A stretch of 64,000 nt of DNA from Bradyrhizobium sp. AZCC 1610 (GCF_036924515.1 NZ_JAZHRR010000001.1:3009001-3073000), one strand, 5' to 3'. Shown: positions 15,654 through 22,796, numbered from the stretch's first letter. The notes: generated by a model not told the origin, from the letters alone. Translations and numbers: made by a program.

Positions 15654-15676
15654 CGGCGGGCGTGGGGGATATCAAA

Positions 15677-16327
15677 ATGAAATTCGCGCACGTCCTCGTG
15701 TTGCTGAGCCTTGTCGCTTTGCCGATGAATGCCGCACTCGCCCAGGGGACTCCTGACGTCAAGAGCGGCCAGGACGCATTGGCCGAGGTAAAAATGCTCA
15801 AGGACCGCGGCGGCAAACTGACCGACGCTGAAGTCGAGCGCCTGAAGGTCATCAAGAAGACGGCCGACCGAGCCTATATTGCGCGGGAGTTCATGGGGCG
15901 ACACCAGGGCACGGAGGTCTGGGCCGAGGTCACCAAAATGCTCGATCTCGTGATTGCGGAGCATGCCGCCAAAGGCGGCACTGGAATCGATCCTCCGCTT
16001 CAGCCGAAGAGGGACATCGATACGCCGACGACTATTCTTCTGACATCGTTCGCGCTGGCGGATTTCTGCGCGGATCGAAGCGAGGCGTTCCAGCCGCCGG
16101 AGATCGCGAAACTGAAGGACCGGATCGCATCGATGCTAGATGAGCTCCGCGTGCCGAAGGAAAAGCGGGACACTGTCTGGCAGGCCAGTCAGAGGGGCCT
16201 GAAGGCCTCGGGCATGGAGCAACTCAAGAGCAGGGATCTCGCCGGAGAGTGCGGCAAGCACCGGGAAGCCGTGACCGCGATGTTCCCAGGAGTTCTTTCA
16301 AGCGTCGGCAAGAAAAATCCATTCTAG
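15677..16327 (+). CDS. Predicted exported protein, 216 aa
   Basis: ATG at 15677 begins a clear Sec signal peptide (MKFAHVLVLLSLVALPMNAA, likely cleaved after ALA-Q). The frame is open further upstream but runs through the lipoprotein gene and is rejected. The mature protein is helical and charged with two Cys. It forms a likely pair with the lipoprotein 23 bp upstream. Function unknown. Confidence 0.65.
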   Translation: MKFAHVLVLLSLVALPMNAALAQGTPDVKSGQDALAEVKMLKDRGGKLTDAEVERLKVIKKTADRAYIAREFMGRHQGTEVWAEVTKMLDLVIAEHAAKGGTGIDPPLQPKRDIDTPTTILLTSFALADFCADRSEAFQPPEIAKLKDRIASMLDELRVPKEKRDTVWQASQRGLKASGMEQLKSRDLAGECGKHREAVTAMFPGVLSSVGKKNPF

Positions 16328-16334
16328 GCCACGA

Positions 16335-16364
16335 CGGGCGTGGGTAGCGAGCGCTTCGCGCTGA
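16335..16364 (+). repeat. REP-like 30-bp repeat, copy 3
   Basis: Identical to the copies at 14359 and 14597, just after the stop of the exported-protein gene. A shorter related hairpin follows at 17341-17358. Confidence 0.8.
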
Positions 16365-16619
16365 AGAGAGCATCCGACCCGCGCCGGCACCGTACTCATA
16401 CGGGGGGCGCTGAAACGAAACTGCAATAAAGCTGAGGCACTACTACCCCGCACCGGGGCAGGCGATTTCATCACGGCAGCATTATTTTTTTCGGTGGGCC
16501 GCAGGGCAATCTGCGGCCATTTTGCTTTCAGTGCGGCGCCAGCGCGGCGGCACACGACACGAGTAGCAGCGCTATCTCTCGAAATCCTGTTCATCGACCG
16601 ACGATCTTTCGCTCGTCGG
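16365..16619. other. Non-coding gap
   Basis: Between the REP-like repeat and a leftward small gene. It contains a run TTATTTTTTTC near 16482-16492. No ORF with support. Confidence 0.4.
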
Positions 16620-16808
16620 TCACGCGCGCCACGACATACTCTCCCCAGCCTTAATCGCATCGTCGATCTGCTCGCGCTGCTGTTCGCTCCATTCGATTGT
16701 AAAGGTGGCGCGCTCGCGAGCCATCTTTAACGCTTGGGTCAGGTCGAAGATTGCTCGCTTGTGGCGCTTTAGCTCCTCGGCCTCCGGTGTTCCGACCTTC
16801 GCGATCAT
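16620..16808 (-). CDS. Hypothetical helical protein, 62 aa
   Basis: Starts MIAKVGTPEAEELKRHKRAI; heptad-like throughout. GGAAGG lies upstream at somewhat long spacing. Soluble, function unknown. Confidence 0.5.
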   Translation of the reverse strand: MIAKVGTPEAEELKRHKRAIFDLTQALKMARERATFTIEWSEQQREQIDDAIKAGESMSWRA

Positions 16809-16928
16809 AACGGCTTGACCTTCCTTCCGCGCGGACGCTGCCGATTCGACCGTCCTTGCTCATGTGACCAAGTTGAACTTACCACCGCGCGGCATCAATC
16901 GCTTCGATAGCGGCGAGCGCTTCGTGCT

Positions 16929-17303
16929 CTATCTCACCGTCCTTGTCACGGCCCAGAAGCAGGTTTTGGCTCCTTCAAGACGCACACAGGAGAGGTCTCC
17001 CTTCACCTCGTCAACATGGACGGTATTGCCACTGTTGAATCTGTGACAAATGCCGCCGGCGATTCCTGCTTCGCTGAGTTTACCCATCGCGTCGAGATCC
17101 TTGAGGGTCAGGTGCTCCCGCTCAAAAATCGCCTTGAAGCGAAGATAATAATCTTCCTCGCAGGCGACAAACATATCGGTCAGCGTGAGCGGCGCAGCCG
17201 CGGCTGGAAACGATAAGATACCAACGGAAACAAGTATTGCACTCAGAACAGAGGCCTTTCGCGAGTAATTCTTAGCCAATCTTCCTTCGTTTGGTGGGCG
17301 CAC
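16929..17303 (-). CDS. Predicted exported protein, up to 124 aa
   Basis: The frame begins with GTG at 17303; an in-frame TTG at 17279 directly behind AAGGAAGA is an equally good start. Either way the N-terminus is a signal peptide (SVLSAILVSVGILSFPAAAA), and the mature part has four Cys, probably two disulfides. Periplasmic location expected. Function unknown. Confidence 0.55.
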   Translation of the reverse strand: MRPPNEGRLAKNYSRKASVLSAILVSVGILSFPAAAAPLTLTDMFVACEEDYYLRFKAIFEREHLTLKDLDAMGKLSEAGIAGGICHRFNSGNTVHVDEVKGDLSCVRLEGAKTCFWAVTRTVR

Positions 17304-17340
17304 GATCTGTCCTTTGCTTCACATACAGCATCGCACTCAA

Positions 17341-17358
17341 GCCGAGCGCTTCGCGCTG
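17341..17358 (+). repeat. REP-like hairpin, short form
   Basis: CCGAGCGCTTCGCGCTGAG with the same AGCGC-TTC-GCGCT stem-loop as the 30-bp repeats but without the CGGGCGTGGGTA part. It lies just downstream of the leftward ligase gene. Confidence 0.6.
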
Positions 17359-17360
17359 AG

Positions 17361-17963
17361 TCAAGCGAACTGGTCGGCAACGCGGCTCGTGGCGGGGTGG
17401 CTGCGGTTCTTCACCTTGACCCAGTGGTCGCACCGGCCGGCGCGATAGGGACGCTCACGGTGCTTCGAGACCAAACCCTCGAGCCCCATCTGGCAGGCCG
17501 CCTGGAACAGATCCGGCCCGATCTCGCCCCGCTCGAACGGCGCCACGAAGATGCCCTGCGCTCGACCGCGGAGGAGCTGTGCCAGGTTGAGCTTGCGCAG
17601 ATGCAGCGGCAGCTTCCGGAGGTCGTCGCCATCGAACGCTAGGATGTCGAAGGCGTAGAGCTGGACGTCCTCGTCATACTTGCGGGAGTGCAGGGCGTTG
17701 AAGTCGGATACCCCGTCGACGTTCAGCACCACGGCCTCGCCGTCGATGATGAACCGGCTCTTGCGGATCTTCAGCGCGGTCTCCGCGATCCAGGGATACC
17801 GGCTGGTCCAGTCGTGGCCGCTCTTGGAGAGCAGCCGCACGCGGTTGCCGTCGCGCTCCAGGCGCATCCGGTAGCCGTCGTATTTTACCTCGTGGATCCA
17901 ATCCGGCCCGCTGGGCACAGCCTTGCCGGCGGTCGGTATGCAGAACTCAATGTGCTTGGGCAT
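17361..17963 (-). CDS. Stand-alone ATP-dependent DNA ligase adenylation domain
   Basis: 200 aa from ATG at 17963; the longer open frame upstream belongs to another gene's antisense and is rejected. Nucleotidyltransferase motifs appear in order: motif I EVKYDGYR (Lys27), the motif III region QLYAFDILAFDG, motif IV EGLVSK, and motif V WVKVKNR near the end. The C-terminal OB-fold with motif VI is absent, which is unusual. I recall close relatives of this short LigD-like ligase core as a multicopy family in Bradyrhizobium. Either a minimal DNA/RNA end-joining enzyme or an adenylyltransferase with another partner. Leftward in the host-like block. Confidence 0.85.
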   Translation of the reverse strand: MPKHIEFCIPTAGKAVPSGPDWIHEVKYDGYRMRLERDGNRVRLLSKSGHDWTSRYPWIAETALKIRKSRFIIDGEAVVLNVDGVSDFNALHSRKYDEDVQLYAFDILAFDGDDLRKLPLHLRKLNLAQLLRGRAQGIFVAPFERGEIGPDLFQAACQMGLEGLVSKHRERPYRAGRCDHWVKVKNRSHPATSRVADQFA

Positions 17964-18001
17964 GGCCGGCAGATATGCATCGAGACCTGGAATGCGAGTC
18001 C

Positions 18002-18352
18002 TCAGACGAGCAGCGGAAGGGCCAGCTGCACACTCACCGCGCGCCCGGTGTGGCTCTCGATGAACTCCTGCAGCCCCTCCGAGATCTCCCGGTCTTCCAG
18101 GGCCACCCGCCGCGCCAGCGCCTCGGCGACGTCTTCGGAAGCGTCGCGCGACCAGCCTTCGGCTGGATTGAAAGCCACCACGCGCAGCGGCTGGTCGAAC
18201 TGGCCGGTGAGGAGGTAATCCATGAGGGTGGAGAAGTCGGTCGCTGTCTCGTCCGTCTCGCGCCATGCGGCGCCAGAACGAAAATCTTCCAGCACGATGT
18301 AGATGTCGCGATCCAGTCGATCGGTGGGAATGATCGAGGGTGACTGACGCAT
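18002..18352 (-). CDS. Conserved Bradyrhizobium-type hypothetical, 116 aa
   Basis: Starts MRQSPSIIPTDRLDRDIYIV, followed by LEDFRSGAAWRETDE and a C-terminus ending IESHTGRAVSVQLALPLLV. This is a pattern I associate with small proteins found repeatedly in Bradyrhizobium/Rhodopseudomonas genomes. No function known. Placed between the ligase and the CxxC protein on the same strand. Confidence 0.65.
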   Translation of the reverse strand: MRQSPSIIPTDRLDRDIYIVLEDFRSGAAWRETDETATDFSTLMDYLLTGQFDQPLRVVAFNPAEGWSRDASEDVAEALARRVALEDREISEGLQEFIESHTGRAVSVQLALPLLV

Positions 18353-18407
18353 ACGCAACTCCGTCCGGACGGAGTCCAAGTTAGGTGATCGCCGGCCGGA
18401 ATGCGAG

Positions 18408-18602
18408 TCAGCGCTTTCGTGTTCCGACAAAGCCATCCGGCAACTTAGGCACGTCATCAGGATCTTCGGGGTCGCTACGATTGCAGATCGGGCAGGGCGC
18501 CCCGGCGCCGCCGCAGGAGCACGCACGGTCTCCAAGCCATGGCCGGTCTGGATGGTTCTCGCAGACCCAGCGACAGCTATCGCAGCGGGCGCAGAACCTC
18601 AC
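18408..18602 (-). CDS. Cys-rich small protein, probable zinc ribbon, 64 aa
   Basis: Contains CARCDSCRWVCENHPDRPW and ACSCGGAGAPCPIC: repeated CxxC pairs with HPDRPW between them. This is a conserved Rhizobiales small protein. A zinc-binding structure is strongly suggested. Its start overlaps the stop of the upstream gene. Confidence 0.65.
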   Translation of the reverse strand: MRFCARCDSCRWVCENHPDRPWLGDRACSCGGAGAPCPICNRSDPEDPDDVPKLPDGFVGTRKR

Positions 18603-19033
18603 GTTCCCATCCCGCGGTGCGCCGCCTGGATATGCTTCGTGATCGAGGAATTGCTGATCTCCTCGCCGCAGAAGCAGCGCGAACGGCCGGTCTTGATCTG
18701 CGTCGGCAGCTTCAAGCCCTCATCGTGCATCCTATCCTTCCAGGCGTGGAAGTCGCGGGACTGGCGCCAGATCTCGTAGTGCGCCTCGGTGCGCGTGGCG
18801 GCCAGCCGCGCCCAGGCCTTCTCGAACTCCGCGCGTGCGTCGTCGAAGTCCGTTCCAGTTCCGTGGACCTGCTGGCCGGGATCGCATCCGGGATGGAAAC
18901 CGCAGGACCAGCTCCACTGTGGCTCATGGAGCGGTGCGCCAGAGCGTTTGCCGATGTGACCGACACGGACGTCGCCGAAGTAGACGAACCATCCTTGGCG
19001 ATCCTTGTCGGGCCGGCGGGTGAGGGCGGTCAT
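18599..19033 (-). CDS. Conserved Bradyrhizobium-type hypothetical, 144 aa
   Basis: Starts MTALTRRPDKDRQGWFVYFG, with VGHIGKRSGAP, a W.W.CGF.PG.DPG core, a helix FDDARAEFEKAWARLAATRT and a C-terminal CFCGEEISNSSITKHIQAAH that could bind zinc. I recognise this architecture from many Bradyrhizobium genomes. The open frame extends upstream through a tandem-repeat region, which is rejected as coding. Function unknown. Confidence 0.65.
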   Translation of the reverse strand: MTALTRRPDKDRQGWFVYFGDVRVGHIGKRSGAPLHEPQWSWSCGFHPGCDPGQQVHGTGTDFDDARAEFEKAWARLAATRTEAHYEIWRQSRDFHAWKDRMHDEGLKLPTQIKTGRSRCFCGEEISNSSITKHIQAAHRGMGT

Positions 19034-19042
19034 TCCGAAACT

Positions 19043-19164
19043 CGTACCACCGGCAGCTGCTGCCGCTGCGACATTCTGCACCAGCGGCAATAGCTTCCGG
19101 TACCACCGGCAATGGCTGCCGGTACCACCGGCAACTGTCGCCGGTACCACCGGCAGCAGCTGCC
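19043..19164 (+). repeat. 22-bp tandem repeats (iteron-like)
   Basis: Three contiguous 22-bp units beginning GGTACCACCGGCA at 19099, 19121 and 19143, plus a degenerate unit at 19043-19064. Units differ mainly in the last 9 bases. Junctions form GCCGGT-ACC-ACCGGC inverted repeats. They lie directly upstream of the leftward 144-aa gene. Confidence 0.8.
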
Positions 19165-19385
19165 GACTAATAGATATATAACCAACATTGAACCGATACA
19201 GAACATTCAAGTAAGCGAGCTGAGAGGCGAGGGCCGGCGGGCGCTTCGCGCCAGAGACTCACCCGACACGCCGCCGAACGCCCGGGTCTGAACCGGGCAT
19301 GACTGCAAACCATGGGGAGATCCAGCCGGCCAATCTCCGCAGCCGGCCGGTCCGGGTTCCCGTTTGCATCCCCGCAAACCGTCCC
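19165..19385. other. Non-coding gap with one hairpin
   Basis: AT-rich start (ATAGATATATAACC at about 19171), a hairpin GGGCGC-TTC-GCGCC (about 19239-19254) and no supported ORF. Confidence 0.4.
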
Positions 19386-19440
19386 TTGACAAAACCCGCC
19401 TATCCCTGTACTGGATTTGCTACGTTAGCATTCGTGCAAA
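19386..19440 (+). promoter_or_regulatory. Rightward promoter with operator
   Basis: TTGACA at 19386-19391, a 17-bp spacer, TACTGG at 19409-19414, then the palindrome TTAGC-ATTCGT-GCAAA (19425-19440). The TTGACAAAACCC...TACTG arrangement recurs at 33,707 before another small rightward gene. It drives the 19.5 kb operon. Confidence 0.6.
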
Positions 19441-19484
19441 CGACAAGCCCCAACCCGGGGACCGGATGATCCAGTCCGGTTCCT

Positions 19485-19504
19485 GGCAAGGGAACTTCCT
19501 TGCC
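19485..19504 (+). promoter_or_regulatory. Leader stem-loop
   Basis: GGCAAGG-GAACTT-CCTTGCC between the promoter and the first gene of the rightward operon, followed by TTTGCATGAAT (another half-site). Could be an mRNA-stabilising or attenuating structure. Confidence 0.35.
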
Positions 19505-19538
19505 CGCACGTTTGCATGAATTCAACTCCGAGGACCGA

Positions 19539-19664
19539 ATGACCCCTGCCCGGTACGCGATCAGCCTGATCGCCCCGCCGGCCATCTTCGGCATCGTCCT
19601 CGTCGGCTTCTACTACGTCCGGAAGGTCTTCCGCTTCGTCATCGAGAACGGCGGCGCCCGATGA
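19539..19664 (+). CDS. Small membrane protein, 41 aa
   Basis: ATG behind CCGAGGACCGA. Starts MTPARYAISLIAPPAIFGIV, with one membrane helix, then a basic end. First of a chain of tiny overlapping genes; its stop overlaps the next start (ATGA). Function unknown. Confidence 0.55.
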   Translation: MTPARYAISLIAPPAIFGIVLVGFYYVRKVFRFVIENGGAR

Positions 19665-19816
19665 TGGAGGATCTCGCGTTCGTCGCGGCCCTCGGGTCGC
19701 TGACCATCAAGCTGCTGTTCCTGACCGGCGGCGCACTGGCGATCGCCGCGGCGACAATCCTGGCGCTGAACTGGATGGCAAGCGCCTCCGATCATCCGCC
19801 GTGGAATGAGCGCTGA
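19661..19816 (+). CDS. Small membrane protein, 51 aa
   Basis: Starts MMEDLAFVAALGSLTIKLLF in an ATGA overlap; a start one codon later is possible. One or two membrane helices and a short polar tail. Function unknown. Confidence 0.55.
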   Translation: MMEDLAFVAALGSLTIKLLFLTGGALAIAAATILALNWMASASDHPPWNER

Positions 19817-19880
19817 ACAAGTTTCACAGAGCCCGCAGCCTGCCTCGGCAGCTCGGGTCACCAATTGCCAAGGCCGGAGC

Positions 19881-20012
19881 ATGAAACGCTACCTGATTGG
19901 ATTTGCGCTCGCGCTTTTCGCTGAGATCGCGCTGATCACCGCGTTCGCTCCGGCCTTCTGGCTGTGGCTCTACATCGCCGCGTATTGCGCGGTGGTGCCG
20001 CGATGCATGTGA
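19881..20012 (+). CDS. Small membrane protein, 43 aa
   Basis: ATG at 19881 behind AAGGCCGGAGC. Starts MKRYLIGFALALFAEIALIT and holds two hydrophobic segments rich in Trp and Tyr. An in-frame ATG at 19806 overlapping the previous stop would give 68 aa. Confidence 0.5.
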   Translation: MKRYLIGFALALFAEIALITAFAPAFWLWLYIAAYCAVVPRCM

Positions 20013-20026
20013 ACCGGAAGGATGGG

Positions 20027-20308
20027 ATGAGCGAAGACAAGGAGCAGACCAGACTGGTCGACCTCGCACTCGATGTCATGGAGGATGAGCTGGCCGCGTG
20101 GAAGCGGTTTGGCACTCACCAGCCGAAGACCACGCGCATCATCCGCTACGGCAACCCTTCGCCGTGCCCCGATCCGATCGGCACCGAGGCCACATCCGGT
20201 GAGACGGTCCAGTGGCTCGACGTGCCGGACAAGGACGTCAACAGCATCCTGGTCCGCTTCGCGATGGACAGGGTTGTCGCCGCGCTGCGCCGAGAGTTCG
20301 CGATATGA
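20027..20308 (+). CDS. Hypothetical protein, 93 aa
   Basis: ATG at 20027 behind GGAAGGATGGG; an in-frame ATG at 20003 is possible. Starts MSEDKEQTRLVDLALDVMED. Soluble, with a helical N-terminus. ATGA overlap with the next gene. Function unknown. Confidence 0.6.
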   Translation: MSEDKEQTRLVDLALDVMEDELAAWKRFGTHQPKTTRIIRYGNPSPCPDPIGTEATSGETVQWLDVPDKDVNSILVRFAMDRVVAALRREFAI

Positions 20309-20559
20309 GCGTCGGCGTCCACTGCATTGTCGTGGGCGTCCTGCTGCTGATCGCTGCCGCTGCGTTCCGATTGATGAAGCTGGAAGAGAGCCGGGTGTCT
20401 GGCTTCGATGATGCAGATCTTGAGCTGCTCAACATGCCGGCGCACGAGCGCATCGCCAAGGATCTCGCCAAGCTCCACGGCTACCCAGAATTCATGTGGC
20501 GGCGCTTCACGCCGCTGGCTGTCACCATTCTCCTGATGCGGGGCCGGAATGCCAATTGA
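20305..20559 (+). CDS. Membrane-anchored protein, 84 aa
   Basis: Starts MSVGVHCIVVGVLLLIAAAA, an N-terminal anchor, followed by a charged domain containing DLELLNMPAHERIAKDLAKL and a weaker second hydrophobic segment. Overlaps the following 26-aa gene. Function unknown. Confidence 0.55.
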   Translation: MSVGVHCIVVGVLLLIAAAAFRLMKLEESRVSGFDDADLELLNMPAHERIAKDLAKLHGYPEFMWRRFTPLAVTILLMRGRNAN

Positions 20560-20629
20560 AGTCACTCAGATCCTGATCGCGTTTGCCGCCGGCATCGCAC
20601 TGATGATCGCTGTCGCGGAGTCCGCATGA
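20549..20629 (+). CDS. Tiny membrane peptide, 26 aa
   Basis: Starts MPIEVTQILIAFAAGIALMI. A single hydrophobic helix, squeezed between two genes with overlaps on both sides (its ATG precedes the previous stop and its TGA overlaps the next ATG). Translation by coupling is likely if it is real. Confidence 0.45.
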   Translation: MPIEVTQILIAFAAGIALMIAVAESA

Positions 20630-21051
20630 CTACGATCGTCTACCGCGACGGCATCCTCGCCGCCGATACTCGGATGATCGCGGGCACCTCCATCATCGGC
20701 AACATCTGCAAGATCGTCCGTCGCGAAGACGGAGCGCTCTGCGGCGGGGCCGGCCACGCTTCCATCGTGCAGGCGTTCCAGCGCTGGTTTCTCGAAGGAG
20801 AAGAGGGCGATCCGCCGGTCGAGGAGGAGACCAAGGCGCTGGTCATCAGCCCCCGCGGAAAGGTCGAGATGTTCGAGTGCGACGGCACGATCGAGTGGCG
20901 CGCTCCGTACGTTGCGATCGGCAGCGGCAAGGAGTTCGCACTCGGCGCCATGTTCATGGGCGCCGACGCAGTGCAGGCGGTCAAGGCAGCCATGAAGTTC
21001 GACCCGTACTCGGGCGGCAAGGTGATGAAGCTGACCCATGACAAGGCCTGA
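20626..21051 (+). CDS. Proteasome beta/HslV-like Ntn hydrolase
   Basis: 141 aa starting MTTIVYRDGILAADTRMIAG. The Thr directly after Met is in the position of the catalytic Thr of HslV and proteasome beta subunits, followed by D(14) and a Lys (29) at the expected spacing and by GGAGHASIVQAFQRWF, which corresponds to the G.G....D.F.LF region. Shorter than HslV (about 175 aa). Phage proteins of this type exist, but their substrates are not established. No HslU-like ATPase is in the window, so it might act alone or with the host unfoldase. ATGA-coupled to the peptide before it. Confidence 0.75.
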   Translation: MTTIVYRDGILAADTRMIAGTSIIGNICKIVRREDGALCGGAGHASIVQAFQRWFLEGEEGDPPVEEETKALVISPRGKVEMFECDGTIEWRAPYVAIGSGKEFALGAMFMGADAVQAVKAAMKFDPYSGGKVMKLTHDKA

Positions 21052-21295
21052 TCCAATCTCCACCAGCCCGCTCGCCGCGGTCGCCTTCAAGGCCATCCAG
21101 CATCTCGACAAGCTGATCGGGCCGATCGAGGCGCAGTTCTGGATGCAGACAAGCAACGAAATCCTGGCCGGCGACACGCCGGTCGCAGCCATCAAAGCGC
21201 GTCGGGCCGACGATGTCATGGCCGCGGTTCGCATCGTCGCAATGGAGAAGGGGCTCTTCGAGGAGCCGTTCCTTCCACCACACCACAGGAAGTGA
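21038..21295 (+). CDS. Hypothetical protein, 85 aa
   Basis: Starts MTRPDPISTSPLAAVAFKAI and overlaps the HslV-like gene by 14 bp. Helical and soluble. Co-translated with the hydrolase, so a functional link is possible but unproven. Confidence 0.55.
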   Translation: MTRPDPISTSPLAAVAFKAIQHLDKLIGPIEAQFWMQTSNEILAGDTPVAAIKARRADDVMAAVRIVAMEKGLFEEPFLPPHHRK

Positions 21296-21297
21296 TC

Positions 21298-21396
21298 ATG
21301 CCGTTTCCATTCTCCGTATTCCTTTTCAACTATGTCATCTGGCAGGCCTCGATCGAAGCGGCATTCCGCTTCACGCCGGTCGAGGCACGACAGTGA
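21298..21396 (+). CDS. Small hydrophobic protein, 32 aa
   Basis: ATG at 21298 behind CAGGAAGTGATC. Starts MPFPFSVFLFNYVIWQASIE, with an aromatic hydrophobic N-terminus and a polar end. The stop overlaps the next GTG start. Confidence 0.45.
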   Translation: MPFPFSVFLFNYVIWQASIEAAFRFTPVEARQ

Positions 21397-21491
21397 ATGG
21401 CCTCAAGACTTTTGACCGCATCGCCTACGTCCTCGTGCCGTTACTGCTCGTCACTGCGCTTGCGCTTTTGATCGGCCCATCAATCGGCTGA
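21393..21491 (+). CDS. Small membrane protein, 32 aa
   Basis: GTG start in a GTGA overlap with the previous stop. One membrane helix (IAYVLVPLLLVTALALLIGP). Function unknown. Confidence 0.45.
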   Translation: MNGLKTFDRIAYVLVPLLLVTALALLIGPSIG

Positions 21492-21521
21492 TAGCCGGCG
21501 GCGCCTACCTGAGCCACGCCA

Positions 21522-22007
21522 ATGAATGCTCTGAAATCCATCGCCCTCGCGGGCGCGATGCTCCTGTCTGCCTGGCTGCCAGCCAGTGCCGTTGTGGTTA
21601 TCCAGAAGGATAACGGCGGGATCATCGTCGACTACGTCAAAAAATACACCGACATCCGCGACAGCGGAGAGAGGATCATCGTCGACGGCGAGTGCTGGTC
21701 CGCCTGCACCTTGTTCCTGGGACTGGTCCCGAAGGAGAACGTCTGCCTCACCGATCGAGCCGTCCTGGGTTTCCACTCCGCGACCACGCGGCAGCAGATG
21801 CCGGGCGGCAAGGTGAAGGTGTCGCATGCGGTCGAGTTCTCGGCCCTGATGTTCAGCCTCTACCCGTCCGAACTTCGCAGAATGCTGAAGGTGATGGGAT
21901 GGGACGGTGATCAACCAGAAATTCCGCATCCGGATTTCGTCACCGTGGAAGCGCACCAGCTGACCAAGGTCACCCGGAAGTGCTCCATTGAGGATTGGCG
22001 ACCATGA
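21522..22007 (+). CDS. Exported Clp-fold serine protease-like protein, 161 aa
   Basis: Signal peptide (MNALKSIALAGAMLLSAWLP, cut near ASA-V). The mature part reads GGIIVDYVKKYTDI, then DGECWSACTLFLG with a Ser in the nucleophile-like position and AVLGFHSA with a His. This is the pattern of small periplasmic Clp/crotonase-fold proteins common in Rhizobiales (related to ClpP and SppA folds). Protease activity is inferred. Possible role in envelope modification or superinfection exclusion. Its stop overlaps the next gene's start. Confidence 0.65.
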   Translation: MNALKSIALAGAMLLSAWLPASAVVVIQKDNGGIIVDYVKKYTDIRDSGERIIVDGECWSACTLFLGLVPKENVCLTDRAVLGFHSATTRQQMPGGKVKVSHAVEFSALMFSLYPSELRRMLKVMGWDGDQPEIPHPDFVTVEAHQLTKVTRKCSIEDWRP

Positions 22008-22357
22008 GCCGGCGAAAGGTGCCGGACAGGAACGCGCTGCCCTCGATCATCAAGATCGGTATCGCCGAGTACACGCTGATCCATTGGGATCCGCTCGAAG
22101 CAGAGGCGGCGAGATGCAACGGTGAATGCAACATCTTCACGTTCGAGATCAGGGTCCGCACCGACATGCCGGACTCGCTCTTCGCCGAAATCCTCGAGCA
22201 CGAGATCAACCACGGCTGTTGGGCTGCCGCGAAGCTGAAAGGCCGCGCGAGCGAAGAGACGGTCGTCAATCGGCTGACGCCGATCCAGATCGCGGCCCGA
22301 CGCGACAACCCTGAAATCTACGCCTGGATCGACCGGGCGATCGCCCAGAAAGTGTGA
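22004..22357 (+). CDS. HExxH metallopeptidase-like protein, 117 aa
   Basis: ATG at 22004 overlaps the previous stop (ATGA). Contains SLFAEILEHEINHGCW: HEINH fits the HExxH zinc-protease motif, preceded by a hydrophobic helix as in zincins. Two Cys lie N-terminal (RCNGEC). Short for a protease; it resembles phage-encoded SprT/ImmA-type minimal zincins, but the family is not certain. Confidence 0.6.
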   Translation: MSRRKVPDRNALPSIIKIGIAEYTLIHWDPLEAEAARCNGECNIFTFEIRVRTDMPDSLFAEILEHEINHGCWAAAKLKGRASEETVVNRLTPIQIAARRDNPEIYAWIDRAIAQKV

Positions 22358-22360
22358 TCC

Positions 22361-22624
22361 ATGGTCAACGCAATGGTCGCCTCTTCCAAGAGGCAGGCCG
22401 AGGCGATGATCGTCTGGCTGAAACTCGACCCAGTTGAGTGGGTGCCCGTGGTTTACGGCCAGCCGATCAAGAACCTCTACCAGCACGCCAAACTCGTCCG
22501 ACCCAGCGAAGGTGTCTTCAAAGAGCACTGCGACTGGGTTTTGGAGAAGCTCGTGCCTCATCTGTGCCTGACGGTGACGACAGTTCCTCCGAACTGGAAG
22601 ATCCCACAAGAGCACGTCGACTAA
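22361..22624 (+). CDS. Hypothetical protein, 87 aa
   Basis: Starts MVNAMVASSKRQAEAMIVWL. Soluble, with two Cys and two WxP/PxW patches. Follows the zincin-like gene by 3 bp. Function unknown. Confidence 0.55.
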   Translation: MVNAMVASSKRQAEAMIVWLKLDPVEWVPVVYGQPIKNLYQHAKLVRPSEGVFKEHCDWVLEKLVPHLCLTVTTVPPNWKIPQEHVD

Positions 22625-22796
22625 CCATCCCCGGAGCACAGAACAGGGAGCAGCACGCCGCAGGGCAATGCTGACCGACTGCTAAGACCCGGCCTGCAGC
22701 GGGGTTTCCTCCTCCTTTACCCGCTGCGCCCGAGAACAAATCAGCTTCGGCTGCAAACCCTCGGGCACCCAACCCTTTCCTCTAACGGAGTCCATC

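Noticed and set aside
15227-15676. Upstream extension of the 216-aa exported protein
   Set aside because: Runs over the lipoprotein gene; the internal ATG begins a perfect signal peptide.
19043-19164. CRISPR array
   Set aside because: Units are contiguous without spacers and there are no cas genes. No CRISPR array was seen elsewhere.
19034-19210. N-terminal extension of the 144-aa Bradyrhizobium-type protein through the tandem repeats
   Set aside because: Translation of repeats into low-complexity sequence; the family normally starts MTALTRR.
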